From Opitutaceae bacterium (GTDB taxonomy: Bacteria; Verrucomicrobiota; Verrucomicrobiia; Opitutales; Opitutaceae), in the NCBI GenBank assembly GCA_016794625.1, contig JAEUGY010000058.1, positions 1 through 64,000 on the forward strand: DNA of 64,000 nt, read 5' to 3'. Positions 58,101-64,000 of the stretch are shown here, piece by piece. Below the pieces are notes generated by a model, which searched no databases, was not told the origin of the DNA, and worked only from the letters and a program-made list of their open reading frames with translations. Every line of letters begins with the position of its first letter. The first letter of the stretch is position 1. The position numbers and the translations under genes were made by a program.

Positions 58101-58250
58101 CGCTCTGCCGTGGCCGCCACGGGCGCCTTCGGGTTCGCCACCGGCAGCGCCGACGCCGCCACAGTGCTCACGCTCGCGCCCGGAGGCTACACGGTGCACG
58201 TCGAGGGCGGCGAGGGCGAGACCCTGGTCGAAGTGTACCGGGTGCCTTGA
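55104..58250 (+). CDS. Exported redoxin-like/cytochrome c/copper monooxygenase chimera
   Basis: A 1048-residue exported protein. After the signal peptide comes a thioredoxin-like domain (about residues 55-210) that lacks the redox Cys pair (FIDPADRGALRQ in its place), then a c-type heme site (Cys253, Cys256, His257). A type II copper, ascorbate-dependent monooxygenase-like region has plausible ligands His394-His395 and His447 for one copper, and His515, His517 and Met597 for the other. A putative Ig domain (PAGLALDPGSGLISGTP), an Ig-like domain with YQWYKG, and two RAVGPALATFGV / RAAGPALAAFGV repeats follow. It may hydroxylate a small molecule at the surface or in the periplasm. It follows the TonB receptor by 107 bp. 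Confidence 0.75.
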   Translation: MPHLRLSVSTAARLTSAALFTLLALPAASLPAAAAAAAASHTHRTLPPEVQAAEVVPGGLVPGDTVPNFRLVDHTGRAHELYYEATRRVIVLVFIDPADRGALRQARALRRLRDRFPASSVAVWLVAPGQRVDRISLAATQTAYVLSDVPALHDGAQLVTTELGASFVGETFVLDAPSWTLAYRGPLDDADPANLLDTPRQALAEEAVASRLARTPVAAPRPAFREGSVRLDLPPPPPIDYASQIAPIVQQRCVSCHAPGGIAPRAFTRYEDLADRPGNLRQALLEQRMPPWDADARFDAFSPNAGLAPDEAARLLAWVRAGSPRGTAPDPIAAQPPPPVPDWPLGPPDSILNAPLQTLPATGQVAYRYLPVLAPQSRWLKAIVVRPGNRSVVHHALLFNGLEGLIASSGGLGGNFAGYVPGIEPRFFPEGTGKRVAAGDLFVLQMHYVTTGKVETDRTQIGLYYHPVNQPPARELKTLAAGATTFVIPPGAPEVPVEGTFRVERDSLLYELNPHLHYRGRYVGYEALYPDGRIETLLNVPTYDFDWQRDYRFALPKHLPAGTTLRVKGAWDNSPENLNNPNPLATVRWGEQTDDEMFIGYLTLSDAPAAAAPNAAAPAWPGAQLAHGYEGLPLTARLSAQGAAVRYRVDRLPAGLALDPGSGLISGTPLAAGRTRLMAVAENDVGAVSIPLDVVILPRPNAPVILKQPASQRGRLGGTALFSAEVAAGPGTTYQWYKGGSDYCAAEGPSLALSNLTLTHAGTYRLVVSNAAGTVTSETVTLSLDPPALINLSTRSTLALGQRLIAGLTLTGAAPKRVLLRAVGPALATFGVPDAMVDPELAVFDSAGRQILANNDQGDLPASFNLATVTAGAGAFALPPAGRDAAMAATLPPGSYTLHLTSRDGRAGTALAEVYEADLGGTEVSNLSCRLRLTATAPTLITGFVVGGETARPILIRAAGPALAAFGVPGVLARPRLSVYRSDGTRVIQVSGWTDTPELRSAVAATGAFGFATGSADAATVLTLAPGGYTVHVEGGEGETLVEVYRVP

Positions 58251-58318
58251 CGGGTGCGTGCGGGCGCCCACCCCCACGAGGGAGTTGCCGGAGTGCCTCC
58301 GCGCAGCGAGATTCGGAC

Positions 58319-59098
58319 ATGCCGGTCACCGGCAGCCTCCTCATGCCCAAGCCCGCCTTTCCCGATCACTTTTCCAGCGTGGCGCGCCGCTACGCCGACT
58401 ACCGTCCGCGCTATCCGGAGGCGCTCTTTGGTCACCTCGCCACCTTGGTGCCGCCCGAGTCGGCCGTGTGGGATTGCGCCACGGGCAGCGGCCAGGCCGC
58501 GGTAGGCCTCGGCGGCCGTTTTGCGCGGGTGACGGCCACCGACGCAAGCCCCGAACAGATTGCCTCGGCCGAACCGCACCCCAACGTCACCTACCGCGTC
58601 GCCCTCGCCGAAGAGTCCGGCCTGCCCGATGCTTCCGTGGGATTGGTCACCGTGGCGCAGGCCTTGCACTGGTTTGATCTTCCACGGTTTTACGCCGAGG
58701 TGAAACGCGTGCTGGTGCCGTCGGGTGTGCTCGCCGTCTGGTGTTATGGCATCACGGAAGTCGAAGACCCCCGGCTGAATGCCATGGTGCACACCTTCTA
58801 TGCCGAGACCCTCGGCCCCTACTGGCCGCCGTCCCGCCTGCTCGTCGAGCAAGGGTACCGCACCCTGCCGTTTCCCTTCACCGAGCTCCCCACCCCGACC
58901 TTCCGCATGGAGGTGCCATGGACCCTCGCCCAGCTGCTCGGCTACCTCGGCACCTGGTCCGCCGCAACGCGCTACCAGAAGGCCACCGGCGAAAACCCGA
59001 TCGAACCACTCGCCCGCGAGCTCTCCCGGGAATGGGGCGACGTCACCCAGCCCCGCCTCATTTCCTGGCCCGTCGCCCTGCGCCTGGGGCATTGCTAA
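58319..59098 (+). CDS. Class I SAM-dependent methyltransferase
   Basis: A 259-residue cytoplasmic methyltransferase. The start region PDHFSSVARRYADYRPRYPE is followed by the SAM-binding motif VWDCATGSGQAAVGL, the acidic residue in VTATDAS, and the motif VTVAQALHWFDLPRF. It belongs to the ubiE/COQ5-like Methyltransf_11 group whose substrates are diverse. An in-frame ATG eight codons later (58343) is an alternative start, and neither has a clear Shine-Dalgarno sequence. No neighbour suggests a pathway. Confidence 0.82.
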   Translation: MPVTGSLLMPKPAFPDHFSSVARRYADYRPRYPEALFGHLATLVPPESAVWDCATGSGQAAVGLGGRFARVTATDASPEQIASAEPHPNVTYRVALAEESGLPDASVGLVTVAQALHWFDLPRFYAEVKRVLVPSGVLAVWCYGITEVEDPRLNAMVHTFYAETLGPYWPPSRLLVEQGYRTLPFPFTELPTPTFRMEVPWTLAQLLGYLGTWSAATRYQKATGENPIEPLARELSREWGDVTQPRLISWPVALRLGHC

Positions 59099-59561
59099 TC
59101 GGATACAAGCGGGAGATGGGTCGGAGAAGCGACACCGCATTGTCTGAATCGGAGGGTTGACATTTCTTCAACAGAGCGTCCCTTGGCGGCAAGCAATCAT
59201 GAAGTTGCACCCGCAATCACTCCGTTTCCATGGCTGGACCATGGATCAGACCGTCACACCGGGGATCCCCGGTGTCGTGAGCTGACGCGTTTTCCTGCGG
59301 GATCTTCCCCGGGTTCGCGGAGCTCAGCGAACACCGGAATATCAGGCGGGTCGGGACTCCAGACAGAGCTCCTCGCCTGCGTCTAGCGCCGATCACGCGG
59401 CGTCACCTTGTCCTTAATACTGCCCGTTCGCGCTCCGCGCGCGAGGGCCCATGGCGTATGCCCATTCCTCTCATGCTCACTCTGACCGCTCCCCCTTTCG
59501 TCCGCCTGGTTCCTGCGTCGGCCGGCGTCATTCTCACTACCGTAACTCGGAGGCACCAGCC
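59099..59561. other. Intergenic region, nothing recognised
   Basis: A 463-bp gap with no convincing gene, repeat family copy or RNA. A Shine-Dalgarno sequence GGAGG (59549-59553) near its end belongs to the next gene. Its base composition is less extreme than in the repeat-bearing gaps. Confidence 0.5.
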
Positions 59562-60446
59562 ATGAAACGGCTCACTCTCGGTCGCACTGGCCTTCACGTC
59601 ACCGATCTCTGTTTCGGAACGCTCAACTTTGGCTGGACCGTCAACGAAACCCAGGCCTTCGCACTCCTCGATCACTACCATGCCGCGGGCGGAAACTTCC
59701 TGCACGCGTCCGCGTTCAGCACCCGCGGCAATCCCTCGCCTGCAATGGTCGAAAGCAGCGAGTCGTTCGTCGGCCACTGGTGGCGAGACCGCCTCGTGCC
59801 GCGTGAGGAGCTAACCCTTTCGACACGCCTGGTGCTCCATCCCTGGCAACTCCAGGGGGCCACACCGCTTGACACGACGCTCCGGATGCGCTGCGAGACG
59901 GCGCTGCGACGGATGCGCACCTCCCACCTCGATCTCGTTCTGATCGAATGGAACCACGCGCTCGATCCCATCGATGACGCGCTGGAATCCCTCACACGCC
60001 TTCGGCGGGCGGGGCTCGTGCGCCACTTCGGCGCGGCCAACTTCTCCGCCTGGCGGCTGGTGCAGGCCCTGCATCGCGCCCTGCAGCGAGGCACGGATCG
60101 GTTCGACGTGCAGCAGATCGACCTGTCTCTCCTGTCCGAACGCAGCGCGCTCGACCAGGTCGAGGCAGGTCAGTCCTACAACATCGGCCTGCTCGCACGA
60201 GGCCCGCTGGCAGGCGGGAGGCTGGCCCACCCAGCGGTCACGCCGCGTGGTCTCGCCGACCGGTCAGGCGGGGGATTCACACCCGCCCAGATCGCCCTCG
60301 CCTGGGTGATGGCACGGGGCGCGGTGCCCATCCTCGGCGTCCGCACCTCCGAGCATCTCGAGGAACTGCTCCAGGCTTCACGCCTGACCGCGGACGGCAT
60401 TCTCACCTCCACCTCTCTTCCCACACACGCCCACTCCCTCGTCTGA
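59562..60446 (+). CDS. Aldo/keto reductase-fold protein lacking the catalytic tetrad
   Basis: A 294-residue protein clearly of the aldo/keto reductase fold: MKRLTLGRTGLHVTDLCFGT at the start, RCETALRRMRTSHLDLVLI in the middle and PILGVRTSEHLEEL at the cofactor end. At the four catalytic positions the usual Asp, Tyr, Lys and His appear replaced by His48, Ser53, Arg89 and Glu129. It is therefore probably a non-enzymatic member or one with changed chemistry. The start has a good Shine-Dalgarno sequence (GGAGG, 59549-59553). It lies 17 bp before the Rnk-like gene, suggesting a two-gene unit; the role is unknown. Confidence 0.75.
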   Translation: MKRLTLGRTGLHVTDLCFGTLNFGWTVNETQAFALLDHYHAAGGNFLHASAFSTRGNPSPAMVESSESFVGHWWRDRLVPREELTLSTRLVLHPWQLQGATPLDTTLRMRCETALRRMRTSHLDLVLIEWNHALDPIDDALESLTRLRRAGLVRHFGAANFSAWRLVQALHRALQRGTDRFDVQQIDLSLLSERSALDQVEAGQSYNIGLLARGPLAGGRLAHPAVTPRGLADRSGGGFTPAQIALAWVMARGAVPILGVRTSEHLEELLQASRLTADGILTSTSLPTHAHSLV

Positions 60447-60463
60447 AACTCGACTTCCTTCCT

Positions 60464-60895
60464 ATGAATCCAAAAATCATTTACGTCTCCCGCGACGACC
60501 TCGCAAGCCTGCGCCTGCTGCTAGCCGCCATGCGCGCACCCCATTCCATCTCTGCCCCGCTGCGATCCGAGCTCGATCGCGCGGTCGTGCTTCCCGAACT
60601 GCCCCCCACCGTCGTCGGCCTGCATTCCACGGTCGAAATTGTCGACCTCGAGACCGGGGAGACCGACCGGTACACGCTCACCCTCCCCGAACAGGCAGAC
60701 GCTGCCCAGGGCCGGCTGTCTATCCTCGCGCCCCTCGGCACCGCCCTCCTCGGTTACGCCGAAGGCGACACCCTCGAGTGGCGCATGCCTGGAGGCCTCC
60801 GCCGCCTGCGCCTGCAAACGGTTCGACCCGCGGGACAGTCGGCAGCACACAGGAAGGACCCTTCGTTCGTGGAGACTCAAGCCGCAACCGGCTGA
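60464..60895 (+). CDS. Rnk/GreA-GreB C-terminal domain protein
   Basis: A 143-residue protein similar to Rnk (nucleoside diphosphate kinase regulator) and related GreA/GreB-like factors. The N-terminal part (about residues 1-45, YVSRDDLASLRLLL and LRSELDRAVVL) replaces the Gre coiled coil with a short helical arm. The C-terminal FKBP-like domain has STVEIVDLETGETDRYTLTL and APLGTALLGYAEGDTLEW. Such proteins bind RNA polymerase near the secondary channel. It is the second gene after the degenerate reductase. The length is typical and the start unambiguous. Confidence 0.82.
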   Translation: MNPKIIYVSRDDLASLRLLLAAMRAPHSISAPLRSELDRAVVLPELPPTVVGLHSTVEIVDLETGETDRYTLTLPEQADAAQGRLSILAPLGTALLGYAEGDTLEWRMPGGLRRLRLQTVRPAGQSAAHRKDPSFVETQAATG

Positions 60896-60975
60896 AATTC
60901 CACGTCCCCTCTTCTTGCGTCGGACTATCGCGAAGCCCGCGGAGTACATCCGAACAAAGCGACCGGTCCGATCCA

Positions 60976-61005
60976 TTGAGCTTGCGTGTGTTCCAGGTGT
61001 TCTAT
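60976..61005 (+). promoter_or_regulatory. Promoter candidate of the GntR-ABC operon
   Basis: TTGAGC (60976-60981) and TTCTAT (61000-61005) are 18 bp apart, a plausible -35/-10 pair. Transcription would begin only about 10 bases before the TTG start of the regulator gene, and the -10 box lies inside the operator palindrome. Confidence 0.4.
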
Positions 61006-61020
61006 TACCCATAGTACACC
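60996..61020 (+). promoter_or_regulatory. YtrA-type operator abutting the regulator start codon
   Basis: GGTGTTCTAT (60996-61005) and ATAGTACACC (61011-61020) form an inverted repeat with 9 of 10 matches around TACCC. The palindrome ends at the base before the TTG start of the GntR gene, which implies autorepression by blocking RNA polymerase. It resembles operators of YtrA-type regulators in shape. Confidence 0.7.
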
Positions 61021-61407
61021 TTGCTTCCATTTCGCATCGACTTTCACAGCGGCGAGCCTGTCTACGAACAGGTCATCTATGCCGCGAAGAAGGCGATCCT
61101 GTCCGGAGTCTTGTCTCCGGGTGAGCGCTTTCCTTCCGTGCGGAGCCTGAGTCAGGAGCTCAAAATCAATCCCAACACGGCGCACAAGGTGGTGGCGGCG
61201 CTAACCGCTGAAGGACTGCTGGCCGTGCACCCGGGCGTGGGCACGGTGGTTGCGCCAAGCGTCCCGGGTTCAGCCGAAGATCGAGCTCAAGTGCTTGTGC
61301 AGGACACGGAACGTCTCGTCGTGGAAGCCAGCCGCCTCGGGCTGACCGAAGAACAGCTACTCAACGCCGTGCGCAAACACTGGCGCAAACTCAATCCATC
61401 CCCATGA
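61021..61407 (+). CDS. GntR-family regulator, YtrA subfamily
   Basis: A 128-residue regulator. The winged helix (about residues 8-75) reads EPVYEQVIYAAKKAILSGVL, SVRSLSQELKINPNTAHKVV and GVGTVV. The C-terminal part is only a short helical pair, as in the YtrA branch that controls ABC transporters. The start is TTG: the frame upstream hits a stop three codons earlier, and the conserved FRIDFHSGEP begins at once. An operator palindrome touches this codon. Its stop overlaps the ABC ATPase ATG by four bases, so the whole operon is translationally linked. Cell-wall antibiotics are common inducers of such systems. Confidence 0.87.
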   Translation: MLPFRIDFHSGEPVYEQVIYAAKKAILSGVLSPGERFPSVRSLSQELKINPNTAHKVVAALTAEGLLAVHPGVGTVVAPSVPGSAEDRAQVLVQDTERLVVEASRLGLTEEQLLNAVRKHWRKLNPSP

Positions 61408-62321
61408 ATGCCATCGAATGCGACGGACTGACGCGACACTTCGGCAACATACGTGCTGTCGAAAAGCTGACGCTGCAGGTGCCCGCAGGAAGCATTTTCG
61501 CCCTGCTCGGATCCAACGGCGCTGGAAAAACCACGCTGCTCAAGCTGATTCTCAACCTACTCAGACCTTCTTCCGGGCAGGCCCGTGTGCTCGGCGGCGA
61601 TTCCGCTAAGCTCCGCGCTGACAACTTTCAGCGGATTGGTTATGTGGCAGAGGATGTCATCCATCCCGACTGGATGAATCTCTCCTCGTTCCTCGGCTAC
61701 CATCGATCCCTGTATCGAAGCTGGGACTCCAAGCTGGAATCGCAGCTGCGGGACAAATTCAACCTTCCGGAGGGCATTGCCATAAAGCGATTTTCGCGCG
61801 GCATGCGCATGAAAGCCATCCTGCTCTCGACGTTGTGCTTCCGTCCTGAGCTGCTCGTTCTGGACGAACCCTTCAGCGGTCTGGACCCTCAGGTCCGCGA
61901 TGATCTCATCGAGGGGATCCTCGAACTGACGGCGGCAGACTCACCGTGTACGGTGGTGATTTCGTCCCACGATATTGCAGAAATTGAGCGACTGGCGGAC
62001 TGGGTCGGAATCCTCGCCCACGGACGGATCGTCCTCGCCGAAGCTTTGACCGAACTTCAATTCCGCTTCCGTCGGATCGAGGTGGTCGGTCCGGATGTCC
62101 GTCAGCAGATGCCTGACCCCGCGCCCGCGGGATGGATTCGCGCGGAGGCAACAACCCCAACCTTGATCCAGTTTATTCATACACAATTCAACACCAACAC
62201 GGAAGCAGAACTCCGTTCAATGTTCGTCAATGCCCGCATCCAATCCAGCCAGCTGTCACTCCGGGATATCTTTCTGGCCACTTCGAAATCCTCGACGTCC
62301 ACCGATGGACTTCTGACATGA
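61404..62321 (+). CDS. ABC transporter ATP-binding protein
   Basis: A 305-residue ABC ATPase of the YtrB/BcrA-like export group. Walker A is GSNGAGKTT, the Q-loop region is IGYVAED, the signature is the variant FSRGMRMK, Walker B is LLVLDEPFSGLD, and the switch His is in ISSHD. The C-terminal 90 residues form an extra domain outside the nucleotide-binding core. It powers the permease encoded next, whose ATG overlaps its stop. Together with the YtrA-type regulator it should export or sense an amphiphilic or peptide compound. Confidence 0.9.
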   Translation: MNAIECDGLTRHFGNIRAVEKLTLQVPAGSIFALLGSNGAGKTTLLKLILNLLRPSSGQARVLGGDSAKLRADNFQRIGYVAEDVIHPDWMNLSSFLGYHRSLYRSWDSKLESQLRDKFNLPEGIAIKRFSRGMRMKAILLSTLCFRPELLVLDEPFSGLDPQVRDDLIEGILELTAADSPCTVVISSHDIAEIERLADWVGILAHGRIVLAEALTELQFRFRRIEVVGPDVRQQMPDPAPAGWIRAEATTPTLIQFIHTQFNTNTEAELRSMFVNARIQSSQLSLRDIFLATSKSSTSTDGLLT

Positions 62322-63964
62322 GCTCATTCCTGGCTGTTTTGAAAAAGGACCTGGGGCGCAACTGGCTCCTCATGCTGGCAACGACCCTGATTTGGGTGGT
62401 GTGCCTGGCCATGGCCCTGTTCTACGAAGCGAACCCTGAGCAGCCCTTGCGCATTTCGCTGCTAACGGTGGGCATCATTGCAAGGGTTGTCCTCGTCGTG
62501 GTGGTTGCTGTCGTCGTGGTACAAACCGACCTCATCATGGACGATCGGGCCGCGTGGCGCACCCGACCGATTGGCCGCACAACACTCCTACTCTCCAAGG
62601 TGGTCGCACTGACCCTGGGTCTGGTCGCGCCATCGATCTTGCTGGACACACTCGCCCGCTTGCTCCTCAGCACGAGCCTTGTTGAAGCACTCGTCGCCAG
62701 CGCTGCGACGGGTATGCTCCTCCTGGCAGCGCTCCTGTTCGTGGCGTTGATTTCGGCCCTGACTCGTTCGCTGACGCAGTTCGTTCTTCTGACCTGCGCC
62801 ATCGGAGTGATCCTGACCGTTGCGGCATTTTCCACCTCGGGAATCAACACCCCCAACATGAAGGTCCAGATCGATGGCGTCGCCATCCCGCTGCGTAACG
62901 TTCTGAACTCCAATAACCCCGATCAGGTTTCACCAACGACCACCTGGGTAGTCTCCACGATCTGCATCCTTCTCGCCGGCAGTTTCTCCCTGGTCGTCAC
63001 CTACCTTACAGGCAGGCGGATTGTCGCCTTTGCGGCAGGCATCGTAACCTACACAATCGCTGTGATGGCGCCGGGCTTCTGGCACCTGAACCTAAGCCCA
63101 GAAGTAAGCCAAGCTCCATCGGTGGCGCCCTCACCTTCGTCCACCAGGGTGACAAGCGCCGGGAAAGCACTGTCCCAGCTGTCGGCGATTCGCTCGGCCT
63201 CGATCGTCAACTACACTCTTCGCGTCGATGGCCTGACAGCGGGTTGGACGATGGACTGGCATAGCGCCGCAATGAGAATCCAGGGTTCAAACAACCAAAC
63301 CATCTTGGGCTCCGCGTTCGGCTCCGGGCACGGCCTTCGGGCTGCCGCATCCGCCGCGGCACGAACAATCCTGAATCGCGAAGACCGGACATCCGTTCTG
63401 ATTCCGGGAGCACTCTCCCTGCCGCTCTCCGACCTTGAGTCACTCCGCGGAAGCACCGCACGAATCGAAGGTTCGATCAGAGTCATGCCCCGCTTTTACC
63501 AGGTAGTGCACACGCTCCCCCTGAGTCCGGGCACACAACGGGAAAAGAGCGGAAATCGATGGAGAGTCGTCACGACGAAGCGGTTTCCGATAGGGCGGAA
63601 TTCGACGGATATGCAGCTTTGGAGTGTAACCGTAGACGCCATTATCGGCACCAACCCCACATCACGTCCGGAGGAGTTCCAAATGGTATTAGTCAACGAA
63701 CCTCGGCAGGAAATGGCTCTGCCGTCTCTCCATCTCAAGAGCACTTCTCTCGAGACGGGAGTGCTACGAATTCAAAGGACCGAAGTTGCATTTGCTCGCG
63801 ACTATCGTGTTTTCCCAGACTTGTACGGCGGAGTACGACACGAACTCGACGAGGAGTGGATGAAAGGTGCCACGCTGATAATCCTCTCCTCATCTCCCGG
63901 CCCCGCTTTTACCGTCCCGTTGCGAGACGACGAGGCGACGTTCGCCTCGCTGCCCGCGCATTAA
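62318..63964 (+). CDS. ABC transporter permease with large C-terminal soluble domain
   Basis: A 548-residue membrane protein. The N-terminal half (about residues 1-265) has several hydrophobic helices, including WLLMLATTLIWVVCLAMALF and RVVLVVVVAVVVV, then PSILLDTLARLLLSTSLVEA. The C-terminal 270 residues are beta-rich, with no further membrane helix, and probably face the periplasm. That half has no clear relatives recognised here. Its start overlaps the ATPase stop as ATGA. It completes a regulator-ATPase-permease operon; the final 36 bases of the window after its stop contain no start of another gene. Confidence 0.8.
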   Translation: MSSFLAVLKKDLGRNWLLMLATTLIWVVCLAMALFYEANPEQPLRISLLTVGIIARVVLVVVVAVVVVQTDLIMDDRAAWRTRPIGRTTLLLSKVVALTLGLVAPSILLDTLARLLLSTSLVEALVASAATGMLLLAALLFVALISALTRSLTQFVLLTCAIGVILTVAAFSTSGINTPNMKVQIDGVAIPLRNVLNSNNPDQVSPTTTWVVSTICILLAGSFSLVVTYLTGRRIVAFAAGIVTYTIAVMAPGFWHLNLSPEVSQAPSVAPSPSSTRVTSAGKALSQLSAIRSASIVNYTLRVDGLTAGWTMDWHSAAMRIQGSNNQTILGSAFGSGHGLRAAASAAARTILNREDRTSVLIPGALSLPLSDLESLRGSTARIEGSIRVMPRFYQVVHTLPLSPGTQREKSGNRWRVVTTKRFPIGRNSTDMQLWSVTVDAIIGTNPTSRPEEFQMVLVNEPRQEMALPSLHLKSTSLETGVLRIQRTEVAFARDYRVFPDLYGGVRHELDEEWMKGATLIILSSSPGPAFTVPLRDDEATFASLPAH

Positions 63965-64000
63965 GGAAACCTCAAACCGTGGTGCGAGAAGATCGAGGCT

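Overview
The window is GC-rich chromosomal DNA. It looks like a member of the Verrucomicrobiota, most likely Opitutaceae. The signs are TonB-dependent receptors with an N-terminal LSPF-V motif before the plug, a secreted PSD1-type cytochrome next to a Tat-exported DUF1501 protein, several exported fucosidases and pectin-type enzymes, VGPAL-type C-terminal repeats on an exported protein, and gene gaps packed with short palindromic repeats. This assignment comes from gene content only; there is no rRNA, tRNA or marker gene in the window.

Layout. 206-1488: an overlapping minus-strand pair, an HNH nuclease and a small protein with a possible Cys/His/Asp triad. 1489-3718: a field of hairpin repeats around an exported two-domain RidA-like protein. 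3719-26285: a carbohydrate locus. It holds a zinc dehydrogenase, a GH95-type and two GH29-type alpha-L-fucosidases, a divergent TonB-receptor operon with two paralogous exported proteins, a FucU-type mutarotase, an aldo/keto reductase, an MFS transporter, a cytochrome-fused PQQ-type sugar dehydrogenase, a GH28-like enzyme and a beta-helix protein. Four promoter regions in this locus share one 19-21 bp operator-like motif, so it is probably one L-fucose-related regulon. With no sulfatase present, a fucosylated plant polysaccharide is a better guess than fucoidan.

26286-34394: repeat arrays (a 200-bp unit in three tandem copies and a 420-bp unit in two) separated by an APH-fold kinase, a NagX-like membrane protein overlapping a sugar transporter, and a six-hairpin glycosidase-like protein. 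34395-36395: a TetR regulator followed by thioredoxin and SDR genes; TetR and thioredoxin share a 17-bp operator candidate. 36396-38746: a structured leader with a strong terminator, a 31-residue membrane peptide and a divergent RtcB ligase. 38775-43384: the DUF1501 and PSD1 pair. 44242-44988: a CE12-type esterase. 45159-50471: a 1770-residue DUF4011/SF1 helicase/Vsr-like nuclease protein, the best anti-phage defence candidate here. 50526-50740: an array of GGGACAGGTC repeats. 50839-58250: an exported amidohydrolase, a TonB receptor and a copper monooxygenase-cytochrome chimera. 58319-63964: a methyltransferase, a catalytically degenerate aldo/keto reductase, an Rnk-like protein and a GntR(YtrA)-ABC transporter operon with overlapping genes.

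How it works together (inference): the receptors take fragments across the outer membrane, periplasmic or surface fucosidases and pectin-type enzymes release sugars, the MFS carriers import them, and FucU, the reductase and the dehydrogenase start an oxidative pathway. Most of the remaining DNA is repeat material of at least five unrelated short families, several with paired base changes that keep their hairpins.
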